DNA of 9,484 nt from CAMAUF01 sp046152925 (lineage in GTDB: Bacteria; Chloroflexota; Dehalococcoidia; Tepidiformales; Tepidiformaceae), in contig JBJXFX010000026.1 of assembly GCA_046152925.1 (NCBI GenBank), positions 1 to 9,484 of the forward strand, read 5' to 3'. Shown here in pieces: positions 1 to 6,237 of this stretch; positions within the stretch are counted from its first letter, which is position 1, and every line of letters starts with the position of its first letter. The translations under genes were made by a program, and so were the position numbers. A model generated the notes under the pieces. It had not been told where the DNA came from. It did no database searches and was given only the letters and a program-made list of their open reading frames with translations.

Positions 1-726
1 GGTGACGTACCACGAGATCCCACCGGCGGCCATGCGGCGCGCCTTGATCGGGTCATCCTCGATCACGGTGGTGAGCGAGGCGACTGTCTCGACCGAACCG
101 GCCGGCCGGGATGCCTTGTCGGCACCCTTCTGCACGGTCGCCAAGCCATCGTGGAACTTCGACTTCGGCCAGTAGATCGGCATCCAGCCATCTGCGACCT
201 CGCCGACGATCTCCATGCTCTTGGGGGAGATCGAGGCGATATAGATCGGGATGTGGTTGCGGACCGGGTTGAAGAGCAACTTGAAGCCCCGTTGGAGCTT
301 GAAGACTTCGCCTTCGTGGAAGACCTTCTCGCCCGCCATGATCATGTTGATGATCTGGCAATACTCCTTGATCCGCTGCAGCGGCTTCGCGAACGTCTCG
401 CCGTGCCAATGCTCGATGACGCGGGCGCCGGAGGTGCCAAGGCCGATGATCACGCGGCCACCGGAGAGTTCGTCCAGGGTCGCGTACGTCATCGCGAGGA
501 CCGCCGGCGAACGGCCGAAGACCGGAGCGATCCCCGTCCCAAGCTTGATCTTCGAGGTCTGCAGGGCGACCTGGGTGAGCAGCGAGAACTGGTCCCGGCC
601 CCACGTCTCCGCCGTGAAGATGGCTTCGACGCCGACTTCCTCGGCGATCTTGATCCGGTTGATGAGTTCTTTGTTTTGTTCGGGGTTGCCGGTGAACCCG
701 ACCGAGAGGGCGAGGCGTCGCGCCAT
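1..726 (-). CDS. LLM-class (luciferase-like) F420/flavin-dependent oxidoreductase, C-terminus cut by window edge
   Basis: Translating the minus strand from ATG 726-724 gives 242 uninterrupted residues up to base 1, so the gene continues outside the window. Family members run about 300-350 residues, so roughly a quarter to a third is missing. The N-terminus (MARRLALSVGFTGN) is the first beta strand of the luciferase-like TIM barrel. It is followed by AEEVGVEAIFTAETWG (28-43), IKLGTGIAPVFGRSPA (60-75), the hallmark LSGGRVIIGLGTSG (88-101) and IPIYIASISPKSMEIVGEVADGW (163-185, written here only as a landmark range). These match F420- or FMN-dependent reductases related to methylene-tetrahydromethanopterin reductase; substrate and cofactor cannot be read from sequence. 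A GGAG at 739-736 lies 9 bases before the ATG. It is divergent from the AbrB-type gene. It belongs to a different subgroup from the second LLM protein at 4571-5509. Confidence 0.9.
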   Translation of the reverse strand, partial: MARRLALSVGFTGNPEQNKELINRIKIAEEVGVEAIFTAETWGRDQFSLLTQVALQTSKIKLGTGIAPVFGRSPAVLAMTYATLDELSGGRVIIGLGTSGARVIEHWHGETFAKPLQRIKEYCQIINMIMAGEKVFHEGEVFKLQRGFKLLFNPVRNHIPIYIASISPKSMEIVGEVADGWMPIYWPKSKFHDGLATVQKGADKASRPAGSVETVASLTTVIEDDPIKARRMAAGGISWYVT

Positions 727-794
727 GCGTAGTGTCTCCGAGTGAAATATGCCGCCGGAGACTACCATAGGACGCGGTGACGCGGTGCCGTCCG

Positions 795-824
795 TTCACG
801 GGGCTGCTGCCGATGTGCGACAAT
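795..824 (+). promoter_or_regulatory. Possible promoter of the AbrB-type gene
   Basis: TTCACG (795-800) and GACAAT (819-824), each 4 of 6 to the sigma-70 consensus, are separated by 18 bases. The -10 ends 6 bases before ATG 831, so the transcript would start at or very near the start codon. A short tandem repeat GACGCGGT x2 lies just upstream at 771-786. Read by eye; weak without mapping of transcript ends. Confidence 0.35.
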
Positions 825-830
825 TCAGGA

Positions 831-1127
831 ATGGGAGCAGCACGTCAGGCTATCGTTGGCAAGGGCCGCCGGGTGACCATCCCTCGGGCGATCCTCGAGA
901 AGGCCGCCCTGGCTGAGGGCCAGGCAGTCTCCGTAGAGTCGACTCCGGAGGGCGTTCTGCTACGGCCCGTCGAACGCGACCCAGACCAGTGGTGGTTCTG
1001 GACCGAGGAGTGGCAGGCGGGCGAACGCGCGGCCGACGAAGACCTCAAGGCCGGCAGGTTCCGGAGGCACATGAGCAGCGAGGACTTCATTCGCTCGCTG
1101 GAGTCGCGGCTCAAGCCGCTCGACTGA
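831..1127 (+). CDS. AbrB/SpoVT-type DNA-binding protein (MazE/VapB-like antitoxin), orphan
   Basis: A 98-residue protein from ATG 831. Residues 8-47 form a swapped-hairpin AbrB/SpoVT domain: IVGKGRRVTIPRAILEKAAL, then a beta pair ending GVLLRPVE. In antitoxins of this family the domain binds the operator as a dimer. The tail from 53 (QWWFWTEEWQAGERAADEDL) is the Trp/acidic extension typical of AbrB-type antitoxins, which usually contacts a PIN or mRNA-interferase toxin. No toxin gene follows: only 47 bases separate the stop from the leuA leader peptide. The longer frame from 777 lacks domain support. I chose ATG 831 because it begins just before the domain and sits 6 bases after a GACAAT -10-like element (819-824), as for a leaderless mRNA. 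It could be a solitary transcription factor rather than an antitoxin. Confidence 0.8.
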   Translation: MGAARQAIVGKGRRVTIPRAILEKAALAEGQAVSVESTPEGVLLRPVERDPDQWWFWTEEWQAGERAADEDLKAGRFRRHMSSEDFIRSLESRLKPLD

Positions 1128-1139
1128 CGCTACCTGCTC

Positions 1140-1167
1140 TTGACGCGCCCAGCCGCCGATGTAGAGT
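1140..1167 (+). promoter_or_regulatory. Promoter of the leuA leader transcript
   Basis: TTGACG (1140-1145, 5 of 6 to the -35 consensus) and TAGAGT (1162-1167, 4 of 6 to the -10) are separated by 16 bases. The predicted start of transcription, about 7 bases after the -10, falls at 1174-1175, exactly at the ATG of the leader peptide. The leader would then be translated from a leaderless 5' end. Confidence 0.55.
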
Positions 1168-1174
1168 ACTGACC

Positions 1175-1213
1175 ATGTCTCGCTTCATCGCGACCGGCCT
1201 CCTTCTTACCTGA
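1175..1213 (+). CDS. leuA leader peptide with three consecutive Leu codons (attenuator peptide)
   Basis: A 12-residue open frame, MSRFIATGLLLT, ends at TGA 1211-1213. The control codons are CTC CTT CTT at 1199-1207, just before the stop. Position (107 bases between its stop and leuA), the run of Leu codons, a stable hairpin beginning right after the stop, and an intrinsic terminator before leuA are the classic parts of leucine attenuation. In that mechanism, ribosome stalling on Leu codons under leucine shortage lets transcription continue into the structural gene. No Shine-Dalgarno sequence is present. The ATG is about 7 bases after the -10, so leaderless initiation is likely. Two of the three Leu codons are CTT, which appears clearly less used than CTC/CTG in the following gene. 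The peptide itself probably has no other function. Confidence 0.7.
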   Translation: MSRFIATGLLLT

Positions 1214-1240
1214 CGGCGAGCGCCACGCTTGTGCTCGCCG
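1214..1240 (+). promoter_or_regulatory. Leader hairpin of the leuA attenuator
   Basis: CGGCGAGC (1214-1221) pairs perfectly with GCTCGCCG (1233-1240), giving an 8-bp stem and an 11-base loop. The stem begins at the base after the leader peptide's stop codon, so a ribosome finishing the leader would cover its 5' arm. It ends 2 bases before the terminator stem begins. It may be the ribosome-sensitive pause or anti-terminator element of the attenuator. Confidence 0.6.
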
Positions 1241-1242
1241 AT

Positions 1243-1279
1243 AACCTCCTGCGCACCAGTTGCCGGGAGGTTTCTTTTT
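1243..1279 (+). terminator. Rho-independent terminator in the leuA leader (attenuator terminator)
   Basis: AACCTCC (1243-1249) pairs with GGAGGTT (1266-1272), extendable inward by a T-G and a G-C pair. The U tract TTTCTTTTT (1271-1279) follows at once. It sits 41 bases upstream of the leuA start, after the Leu-rich leader peptide. Premature termination here would therefore control leuA. It would also stop read-through from the AbrB-type gene. Confidence 0.75.
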
Positions 1280-1307
1280 GGTCCGAAGGCCACCACCCGC
1301 GACCCCC

Positions 1308-1314
1308 AAAGGAG
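1308..1314 (+). promoter_or_regulatory. Ribosome binding site of leuA
   Basis: AAAGGAG lies 6 bases before ATG 1321. It decides the leuA start against the in-frame upstream extension to 1231, which would run through the terminator hairpin. Confidence 0.8.
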
Positions 1315-1320
1315 CCCACG

Positions 1321-3015
1321 ATGCCCGCGCAGTCCGTCCAGCCAAAGCCGATGCCGTTCCAGAAGTACAAGCCGTTCCGCCCGCTGCCGCTACGGCTGCC
1401 CACGCGCGAATGGCCGAACCGCCAGATCGAGAAGGCCCCACTCTGGTGCTCCGTGGACCTCCGCGACGGCAACCAAGCGCTGATCGACCCGATGGACCCT
1501 TCACGGAAGCGGCTCATGTTCGATGCCTTGGTCAACATGGGCTTCAAGGAGATCGAGGTCGGCTTTCCTTCGGCCTCGCAGCCGGACTTCGACTTCCTCC
1601 GCCAACTGATCGAGGAGGAGCTCATCCCGGACGACGTCACCATCCAGGTCTTGGTCCAGTGCCGGCCGGAGTTGTTGGAGCGGACGTACGAGGGCCTGGC
1701 CGGCGTCAAGAACGCGATCGTCCACTTCTACAACTCGACCTCGGTACTCCAGCGGCGGGTCGTCTTCAAGGCGGGGAAGCCGGAGATCACCAAAATCGCG
1801 ACCGACGCGGCGGCGATGTGCAAGCAGCTCGAAGCGAAGTACCTGCAGGGTTCGAATGTCCGCTACGAGTACTCGCCGGAGAGCTACACGGGCACCGAGG
1901 TCGCATACGCCCTCGAGGTTTGCGAAGCGGTGGCGGACACGCTGGGGTCGACGCCCACTGACCCGCTTATCATGAACCTGCCGGCCACCGTCGAGATGTA
2001 CACGCCGAACATCTACGGCGACACGATCGAGTGGTTCCTCGCGAACCTGCGCCAGCGTGAGCGGGTCATCCTCTCGCTGCACCCCCACCACGACCGCGGC
2101 ACAGGCGTGGCCGCCGCCGAGTTCGGGGTCATGGCAGGGGCCGACCGCGTGGAAGGCACGCTCTTCGGCAACGGTGAGCGCACCGGCAACGTGGACATCA
2201 TTACTCTGGCGCTGAACCTGTTCTCTCAGGGGGTCGACCCCGAGCTGGACATCAGCGACATCCCGCGCCTCCGGCAGATCGCCGAGCACTGCAACCGTCT
2301 TCCGGTCCACCATCGGCAGCCGTACGCCGGCGACCTCGTCTTCACGGCCTTCTCCGGCTCGCACCAGGACGCGATCAAGAAGGGCTTCGACGCGCTGGGC
2401 GAAGAGTACGACGTTTGGGAGGTGCCCTACCTGCCGATCGACCCCAAGCACATCGGTCGCACCTACGAGGACGTCATCCGGGTGAACAGCCAGTCAGGCA
2501 AGGGCGGCGTCGCCTACATCATGAAGGTCGAACATGGCCTCGACCTTCCCCGCCGCCTCCAGATCGAGTTCTCCCGCGTCATCCAGAAGGTGACGGAGGA
2601 CACCGGCACGGAGATCGCGCCGGCCGCCATGTGGGCCTCCTTCGAGAAGGAGTACCTGCCGGTGCTGCCGCGGGTCGAGTTGCTCTCGCACGTGATGAAC
2701 GTCGCCCAGGGCAAATGGAAGCTCGAAGCCTCGCTCCGCGTCGACGACACCGTCCGCGCCGTCCACGGCGAAGGCAACGGCCCAATCGACGCGCTCACCC
2801 ACGCGCTCAAGCTCGAACTCGACCTCGACGTCGAAGTGCTGGATTACGTCGAGCACGCCATCACGGCCGGGTCCGAGTCGAAGGCCGCCTGCTACGTGGA
2901 GGCACGCAGCTCGGAGCGCAGCACCTGGGGCGTCGGCCTCGACGAGAGCATCGTGGAGGCCGCGTTCAAGGCCCTGCTCAGCGCGGTCGGCCGCCTCGGG
3001 TTGCTGGACGAGTAG
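1321..3015 (+). CDS. leuA: 2-isopropylmalate synthase (LeuA, long form)
   Basis: This enzyme condenses acetyl-CoA with 2-oxoisovalerate to 2-isopropylmalate, the committed step of leucine synthesis in the cytoplasm. The 564-residue protein starts at ATG 1321 behind a good Shine-Dalgarno sequence. The N-terminal arm PMPFQKYKPF is typical of the long LeuA form found in actinobacteria and others. The TIM barrel carries DLRDGNQ (46-52, catalytic Arg48 and metal ligand Asp49), NLPATVEMYTPN (219-230), the metal-binding HPHHDRG (254-260) and GNGERTGN (283-290). A linking subdomain follows, with PIDPKHIGRTYEDVIRVNSQ-like sequence. The C-terminal leucine-sensing regulatory domain contains GEGNGPIDAL, so feedback inhibition is expected. 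The upstream leader peptide and terminator point to transcriptional attenuation by leucine supply as a second control layer. No other leu gene is adjacent. All key residues are present and the gene looks intact. Confidence 0.96.
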   Translation: MPAQSVQPKPMPFQKYKPFRPLPLRLPTREWPNRQIEKAPLWCSVDLRDGNQALIDPMDPSRKRLMFDALVNMGFKEIEVGFPSASQPDFDFLRQLIEEELIPDDVTIQVLVQCRPELLERTYEGLAGVKNAIVHFYNSTSVLQRRVVFKAGKPEITKIATDAAAMCKQLEAKYLQGSNVRYEYSPESYTGTEVAYALEVCEAVADTLGSTPTDPLIMNLPATVEMYTPNIYGDTIEWFLANLRQRERVILSLHPHHDRGTGVAAAEFGVMAGADRVEGTLFGNGERTGNVDIITLALNLFSQGVDPELDISDIPRLRQIAEHCNRLPVHHRQPYAGDLVFTAFSGSHQDAIKKGFDALGEEYDVWEVPYLPIDPKHIGRTYEDVIRVNSQSGKGGVAYIMKVEHGLDLPRRLQIEFSRVIQKVTEDTGTEIAPAAMWASFEKEYLPVLPRVELLSHVMNVAQGKWKLEASLRVDDTVRAVHGEGNGPIDALTHALKLELDLDVEVLDYVEHAITAGSESKAACYVEARSSERSTWGVGLDESIVEAAFKALLSAVGRLGLLDE

Positions 3016-3026
3016 GTGTGGTCTCG

Positions 3027-3044
3027 GCGCGTGCGCCCACGCGC
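3027..3044 (+). repeat. GC-rich hairpin just after leuA
   Basis: GCGCGTG (3027-3033) and CACGCGC (3038-3044) form a perfect 7-bp stem with a 4-base loop, 11 bases after the leuA stop. There is no T tract, so it is not a standard terminator. It may protect the 3' end of the leuA mRNA or act as a weak terminator. Confidence 0.4.
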
Positions 3045-3085
3045 GGCGGGTATAGCCTCCGCCAATCAGCACGACCAGCATCATT

Positions 3086-4252
3086 TTGGGCACCAAAGCG
3101 CTGCGCACCTTCGGCGACGGCATGATGGCGATCCTGATCGCCAGGTACGCGCAGAGCCTTGGGCTGACCGGCTTCGAGGCAGGCGTCCTGGGGACCGCCG
3201 CGCTCGTAGGGACAGCGTTGGCGACCTTTCTGGTCGGCCGCTACGTCGAGCGTTTCGGCCGACGGCGGATCTTGGTCTGGGGCGCGCTGCTGGCCGTCGC
3301 CACTGGCCTCGGCTACGCAGCGAGCGCCTCGCTCTGGCCCCTGGTGGCCGTCGCGTTCCTGGGTACCGCGAACCCGACCTCCGGCGATGTCTCGGCATTC
3401 CTCCCAATAGAGCAAGCGATTCTTGCCCAAGAGTCCGAGCCAGGCCGGCGCGTCTCGACCTTCGCCTGGTTCAACGTCGCGGGGTCGCTCGCGGGCGGCC
3501 TCGGGGCACTTGCGACGGCGACGACCGTCGTCTTCACCGGCGCGGGGCTGGCCGAGGAGGCTGCGATCCGCGCGCTCTTCTTGGCCTACGGCGTCATCGG
3601 GCTCGCAACGCTGGCGCTGGTGTGGCGGCTACCGCCGGCGGTTGAGCTGGCGCGCCGCACGGACGGATCCGCCAAAGCAGGGCTCGGCCCGTCGCGGCGC
3701 CGCGTCTGGACGCTCGCGGGCCTCTTCGCGACGGACTCGTTCGCGGGCGGCCTCGTTGTCCAAAGCATCATCGCGCTTTACCTGCTGCGTGAGTTCGACC
3801 TCTCGCCCGCCACGACGGGGGCGGTGTTCTTCGCCGCGAGTTGGGCGCAGGCGCTCTCATTCGTCGTCTCGGCCCGGCTCTCGCTCCGGTTCGGCCTCGT
3901 GAACACGATGGTGTTCACGCACCTGCCGTCGAACGCGCTGCTTGCGCTGGTCGCGTTTGCGCCGAACGCGCCGCTCGCGGTGGCCGCACTTCTTGCCCGC
4001 TCGTTCCTTTCGCAGATGGACGTCCCGCCGCGGCAGGCCCTCGTCGTCTCCGTGGTCGAACCCGAGGAACGCGCCGCGGCCGCCGCCTACACCGGGCTCA
4101 CGCGGAGCCTCGCTTCGACGCCGGGGCCGTCCATCGGTGGAGCGCTGCTGGGAGCGTGGGGAGGGGCGCCGTTCGTGGTCTGCGCCGTGGTCAAGAGCGC
4201 GTACGACCTCACGCTGTGGGCCACCTTCCGCAAGGTCCGGCCGCGCAGTTGA
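3086..4252 (+). CDS. Major facilitator superfamily transporter
   Basis: A 388-residue integral membrane protein with about 12 hydrophobic helices, the usual MFS size. After helix 2 it has GRYVERFGRRRIL (51-63), a form of MFS motif A (G-x3-D/E-R-x-G-R-R). A second-half counterpart, VSARLSLRFGLVN, follows the eighth or so helix. The sequence QMDVPPRQALVVSVVEPEERAA in the second half, and GPSIGGALLG near the end, resemble drug- or metabolite-efflux MFS proteins, but the substrate cannot be inferred. The start is uncertain. The frame opens after TAG 3053-3055 and offers only TTG 3086 before ATG 3122. I prefer TTG because the helix-1 sequence (LGTKALRTFGDGMMAIL) begins there. No Shine-Dalgarno sequence is evident. 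It follows leuA by 70 bases but has no clear functional link to it. Its 3' end faces the small membrane protein gene, 13 bases away. Confidence 0.88.
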   Translation: MGTKALRTFGDGMMAILIARYAQSLGLTGFEAGVLGTAALVGTALATFLVGRYVERFGRRRILVWGALLAVATGLGYAASASLWPLVAVAFLGTANPTSGDVSAFLPIEQAILAQESEPGRRVSTFAWFNVAGSLAGGLGALATATTVVFTGAGLAEEAAIRALFLAYGVIGLATLALVWRLPPAVELARRTDGSAKAGLGPSRRRVWTLAGLFATDSFAGGLVVQSIIALYLLREFDLSPATTGAVFFAASWAQALSFVVSARLSLRFGLVNTMVFTHLPSNALLALVAFAPNAPLAVAALLARSFLSQMDVPPRQALVVSVVEPEERAAAAAYTGLTRSLASTPGPSIGGALLGAWGGAPFVVCAVVKSAYDLTLWATFRKVRPRS

Positions 4253-4265
4253 GGAGCCCAACCCG

Positions 4266-4514
4266 CTAGGCGGCGCGCTTGCCTCGGCGCGACGACACGT
4301 CGAGCTCGCGGACGCGGTAGCGCCCCGAGTCGCGGGCGGCCCGGCTCCGCTCGGCGCCGTTGGCGATCCGCCCCGCGCCGAGGGCGGTGAGCGCGAACAG
4401 GGTCGCGCCCGACCATCCGATAGCGGCCTCGACCGCGCCGGACTGCTCGAGCAGCACACAGACGCCCGTAAGCCCGTACAGCGGGAACTGGACAGCCCAA
4501 CGCCACGCACTCAT
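4266..4514 (-). CDS. Small membrane protein of unknown function
   Basis: An 82-residue frame from ATG 4514 (GTG 4517 is an alternative). Two hydrophobic stretches, WAVQFPLYGLTGVCVLL (5-21) and a second around AAIGWSGATLFALTALGAG (30-48), are joined by an acidic EQSGAVE turn. A strongly basic tail (RSRAARDSGRYRVRELDVSSRRGKRAA) follows, likely in the cytoplasm. Third codon positions are rich in G/C, as in real genes here. The in-frame extension to 4934 merely overlaps the LLM gene and is not real. It lies 56 bases downstream of the LLM gene on the same strand and could be cotranscribed with it. No family was recognised, and no convincing ribosome binding site is seen, so a chance frame cannot be excluded. 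Confidence 0.55.
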   Translation of the reverse strand: MSAWRWAVQFPLYGLTGVCVLLEQSGAVEAAIGWSGATLFALTALGAGRIANGAERSRAARDSGRYRVRELDVSSRRGKRAA

Positions 4515-4570
4515 CACTACCAAGATCGGCGGTCCGGGCCGCGGCCTGAAGCCCCGGCGCCTGAACTCGC

Positions 4571-5509
4571 TTACTTGAACTTGGGGATGACCGTCTCGGC
4601 GAAGAGCTTCGCGGGCTCGATCGTGCTGCGGCCGAAGAACTCCATCACGAACATCGTGCAGCCGAGGTCGATGTGCTTCTGGACCTGCTCGACCACCTTG
4701 GCTGGCGTACCGGAGATCGCGAGCGGGCCTGTCGGGTCGCCCATGTGGCCGCCGAAGATCTTCTTCGCGGTATCGATCATCGGGCCCGCCGAGGCCTCGT
4801 CCGGCGCGATCGTGACCAGGCACTGCTGGCTCACCGTCACTTCGCTGCGGGGCCGGCCGGCCGCGTCCATGTGCTCGTGCAGTTTGGCCACCTTCGCGGC
4901 CAGGTTCGGCTGGTGGCCAGCGAGGTTGTTCCAAATGTCGCCCTCGGTAGCGGCGATCTTCAGGGTGACCTTCTCGCCGGCCCCGCCGATCAGGATCGGG
5001 ACGCGGCGCGGCGGCTTCGGCTCCGTGACGACCCGGTCGGTCGAGATGTACTTGCCGTCGAAGCTCACCTCCGGCTCATCGCCCCACATCCGGCGGAAGA
5101 GTTGCACCGTCTCCTTGAGTTGCCCGAGGCGCTCGGGAGTGTCGAGGAAGGGGACGCCGAAGTCCGCGAACTCGCGCCGCATCCAGCCGGCGCCGAGGCC
5201 GGCGATCACACGTCCGCCAGCGATGTTGTCGACGGTCGCGATCGTCTTGCCGAGTTGCGCCGGGTTGCGCATGCCCGCCGGCGTGACGAGGGTGCCCAGC
5301 TCCACGCGGTTGGTGACGGCGGCGACGGCGCTCAGCAGCGACCATGCCTCCAGGATCGGGATCGTGGGGGACTGCGGGCCATAGAGGTGGTCGCACACCC
5401 AGAGGGAGTCGAAGCCCATCGCCTCGAACTCGACCGACGCCGACTTGGTCTCAGCCCAAGTGCGCTTGATTTGGGGGATGGTAATACCGAAGTGGACGTT
5501 GCTCGCCAT
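4571..5509 (-). CDS. LLM-class F420-dependent oxidoreductase
   Basis: A complete 312-residue luciferase-like TIM-barrel protein starting at ATG 5509, with GGAG at 5520-5517, 7 bases upstream. Landmarks: HFGITIPQ near the N-terminus, FEAMGFDSLWVCDHLYGPQS (first barrel turn and active-site loop), RVELGTLVTPAGMRNPAQLGK, then GGRVIAGLGAGWMRREFADFG, the best-conserved family motif. Further on, RVPILIGGAGEKVTLKIAA is followed by EGDIWN. The length and the motifs fit the F420-dependent LLM group (TIGR03560-like). Members reduce or oxidise varied small substrates using F420H2 or FMNH2. The substrate is not deducible. It lies 73 bases downstream of the PIN-like toxin gene on the same strand. Its leader (CTCGGAG then ACGCATGGCG) resembles that of the first LLM gene, but the proteins belong to different subgroups. 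Confidence 0.93.
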   Translation of the reverse strand: MASNVHFGITIPQIKRTWAETKSASVEFEAMGFDSLWVCDHLYGPQSPTIPILEAWSLLSAVAAVTNRVELGTLVTPAGMRNPAQLGKTIATVDNIAGGRVIAGLGAGWMRREFADFGVPFLDTPERLGQLKETVQLFRRMWGDEPEVSFDGKYISTDRVVTEPKPPRRVPILIGGAGEKVTLKIAATEGDIWNNLAGHQPNLAAKVAKLHEHMDAAGRPRSEVTVSQQCLVTIAPDEASAGPMIDTAKKIFGGHMGDPTGPLAISGTPAKVVEQVQKHIDLGCTMFVMEFFGRSTIEPAKLFAETVIPKFK

Positions 5510-5582
5510 GCGTGGACTCCGAGGGGGAAGTGGCGGCAGCGTAGCGGGCGTGGGCTGCGGCTACAAATGGCCGCCGCACAGC

Positions 5583-5987
5583 TCACGCGCCTGCAACGAC
5601 CCAACGGCGCGCGACCGGCTCCCAGATGAGCATCCGGTCGTCGCGGCTTCCAGGCGCAGCCGAGCCGAGCAGGCTCGCCAGGGCGAGATCGAAGTCGGGC
5701 ACCTGGCCGAGACAGCTCACGACACCGAAGTGATGGGCGCCAGCCAGCAGCCACGTCTCGTGGACCAGGAGGAAGTCCTGGCGGTTGAGCGTGACCATAA
5801 TCCTGCCGTCGGCCACCGCAAATGCCATTTGTCTTGGATCTGAAGAGCCGCCTGGGAGCACATCTCGGGCTCGCGTCACGTCGTGACCGTGTGCTGCGAG
5901 CGTTGGCCTCAGGGCCGTCGCGCACTCATCCAGATGCACGCGATGACCACGGGCGGAAGCGACACCCTCGGAACGACCGGGAGTCAC
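5583..5987 (-). CDS. DUF5615 PIN-like toxin
   Basis: A 134-residue protein read from GTG 5987-5985, which overlaps the antitoxin stop as GTGA. This 4-base overlap implies translational coupling. Motifs match the DUF5615/PIN-like (Mut7-C-like) fold: LDE (19-21), LRPTLAAHGHDVTRARDVLP (26-45), DPRQMAFAVADGRIMVTLNR (50-69) followed by QDF (70-72), then a helix HETWLLAGAHHFGVV. Acidic Asp20, Glu21 and Asp71 are candidate metal ligands of a PIN-type ribonuclease. Proteins of this family paired with DUF433 are regarded as toxin and antitoxin. An alternative start is GTG 5939-5937, directly before HLDE, which would drop 16 poorly conserved residues. The C-terminal tail after residue 110 is not conserved in a way I recognise. 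The gene seems intact; activity is inferred from family and context. Confidence 0.82.
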   Translation of the reverse strand: MTPGRSEGVASARGHRVHLDECATALRPTLAAHGHDVTRARDVLPGGSSDPRQMAFAVADGRIMVTLNRQDFLLVHETWLLAGAHHFGVVSCLGQVPDFDLALASLLGSAAPGSRDDRMLIWEPVARRWVVAGA

Positions 5988-6217
5988 AATGTGGACAGCT
6001 TCAGGTCGATTTCGCCTCGATGCTTCTTGTAGTAGGCGATCGCGAAGTCGACATCGGCGCGCGTGATCTCGCCGCATGTTCGTTCCAGGTAAGCCTCGAT
6101 GTCCCAGTTCCAGCCCTGGAGCTGCCCGATGATCGCCCAGACCGGCACGCCCGACGGCGTGTACGCCCAGGTGCGGCGGAAGGCATTGGGCACCACTTCG
6201 ATCACGACATCGTCCAC
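5984..6217 (-). CDS. DUF433 antitoxin
   Basis: A 77-residue protein from GTG 6217-6215, chosen because GGAGG (6228-6224) sits 6 bases upstream; a TTG at 6235 would include the binding site in the gene. The DUF433 winged-helix-like domain is clear: SGVPVWAIIGQLQGWNWDIE (22-41), then ITRADVDFAIAYYKKHRGEI (51-70) followed by D71, the usual end of the domain with its aromatic AYY and EID motif. DUF433 proteins are small, probably DNA-binding partners of DUF5615 PIN-like toxins and would neutralise the toxin and repress their own promoter. It overlaps the toxin by 4 bases, antitoxin first, the usual order. Its own -10-like TATGAT lies just upstream. The first 20 residues (DDVVIEVVPNAFRR) are shared with few relatives I recognise. 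Confidence 0.83.
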   Translation of the reverse strand: MDDVVIEVVPNAFRRTWAYTPSGVPVWAIIGQLQGWNWDIEAYLERTCGEITRADVDFAIAYYKKHRGEIDLKLSTL

Positions 6218-6223
6218 GCGCCA

Positions 6224-6228
6224 CCTCC
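6224..6228 (-). promoter_or_regulatory. Ribosome binding site of the DUF433 antitoxin
   Basis: GGAGG read on the minus strand, 6 bases before GTG 6217. It fixes the GTG start in preference to the upstream TTG at 6235. Confidence 0.7.
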
Positions 6229-6237
6229 GTCGCAACG

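Noticed and set aside
53..823. 256-residue minus-strand frame, and plus-strand frames at 151-732
   Set aside because: Low-complexity Arg/Gly/Pro-rich shadow frames over the LLM gene, which itself runs off the window edge in another frame and has clear family motifs.
1128..1230. Toxin gene downstream of the AbrB-type gene
   Set aside because: No frame with PIN, RelE or MazF features; the space holds the leuA promoter and leader peptide.
1175..1320. T-box or other riboswitch before leuA
   Set aside because: The leader is only about 146 bases, no T-box consensus is present, and the Leu-rich peptide explains the terminator better.
1501..2451. 316-residue minus-strand frame opposite leuA
   Set aside because: Antisense shadow caused by high GC; sequence mirrors leuA codons and has no recognisable domain.
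4515..4570. Terminator between the LLM and small membrane protein genes
   Set aside because: CCGGGC and GCCCCGG can pair with a bulge, but the stem is imperfect and no T tract follows in the direction of transcription.
3942..5384. 480-residue plus-strand frame
   Set aside because: Runs antisense across the small membrane protein and LLM genes and over the MFS end; Arg/Ser/Pro-rich with no domain.
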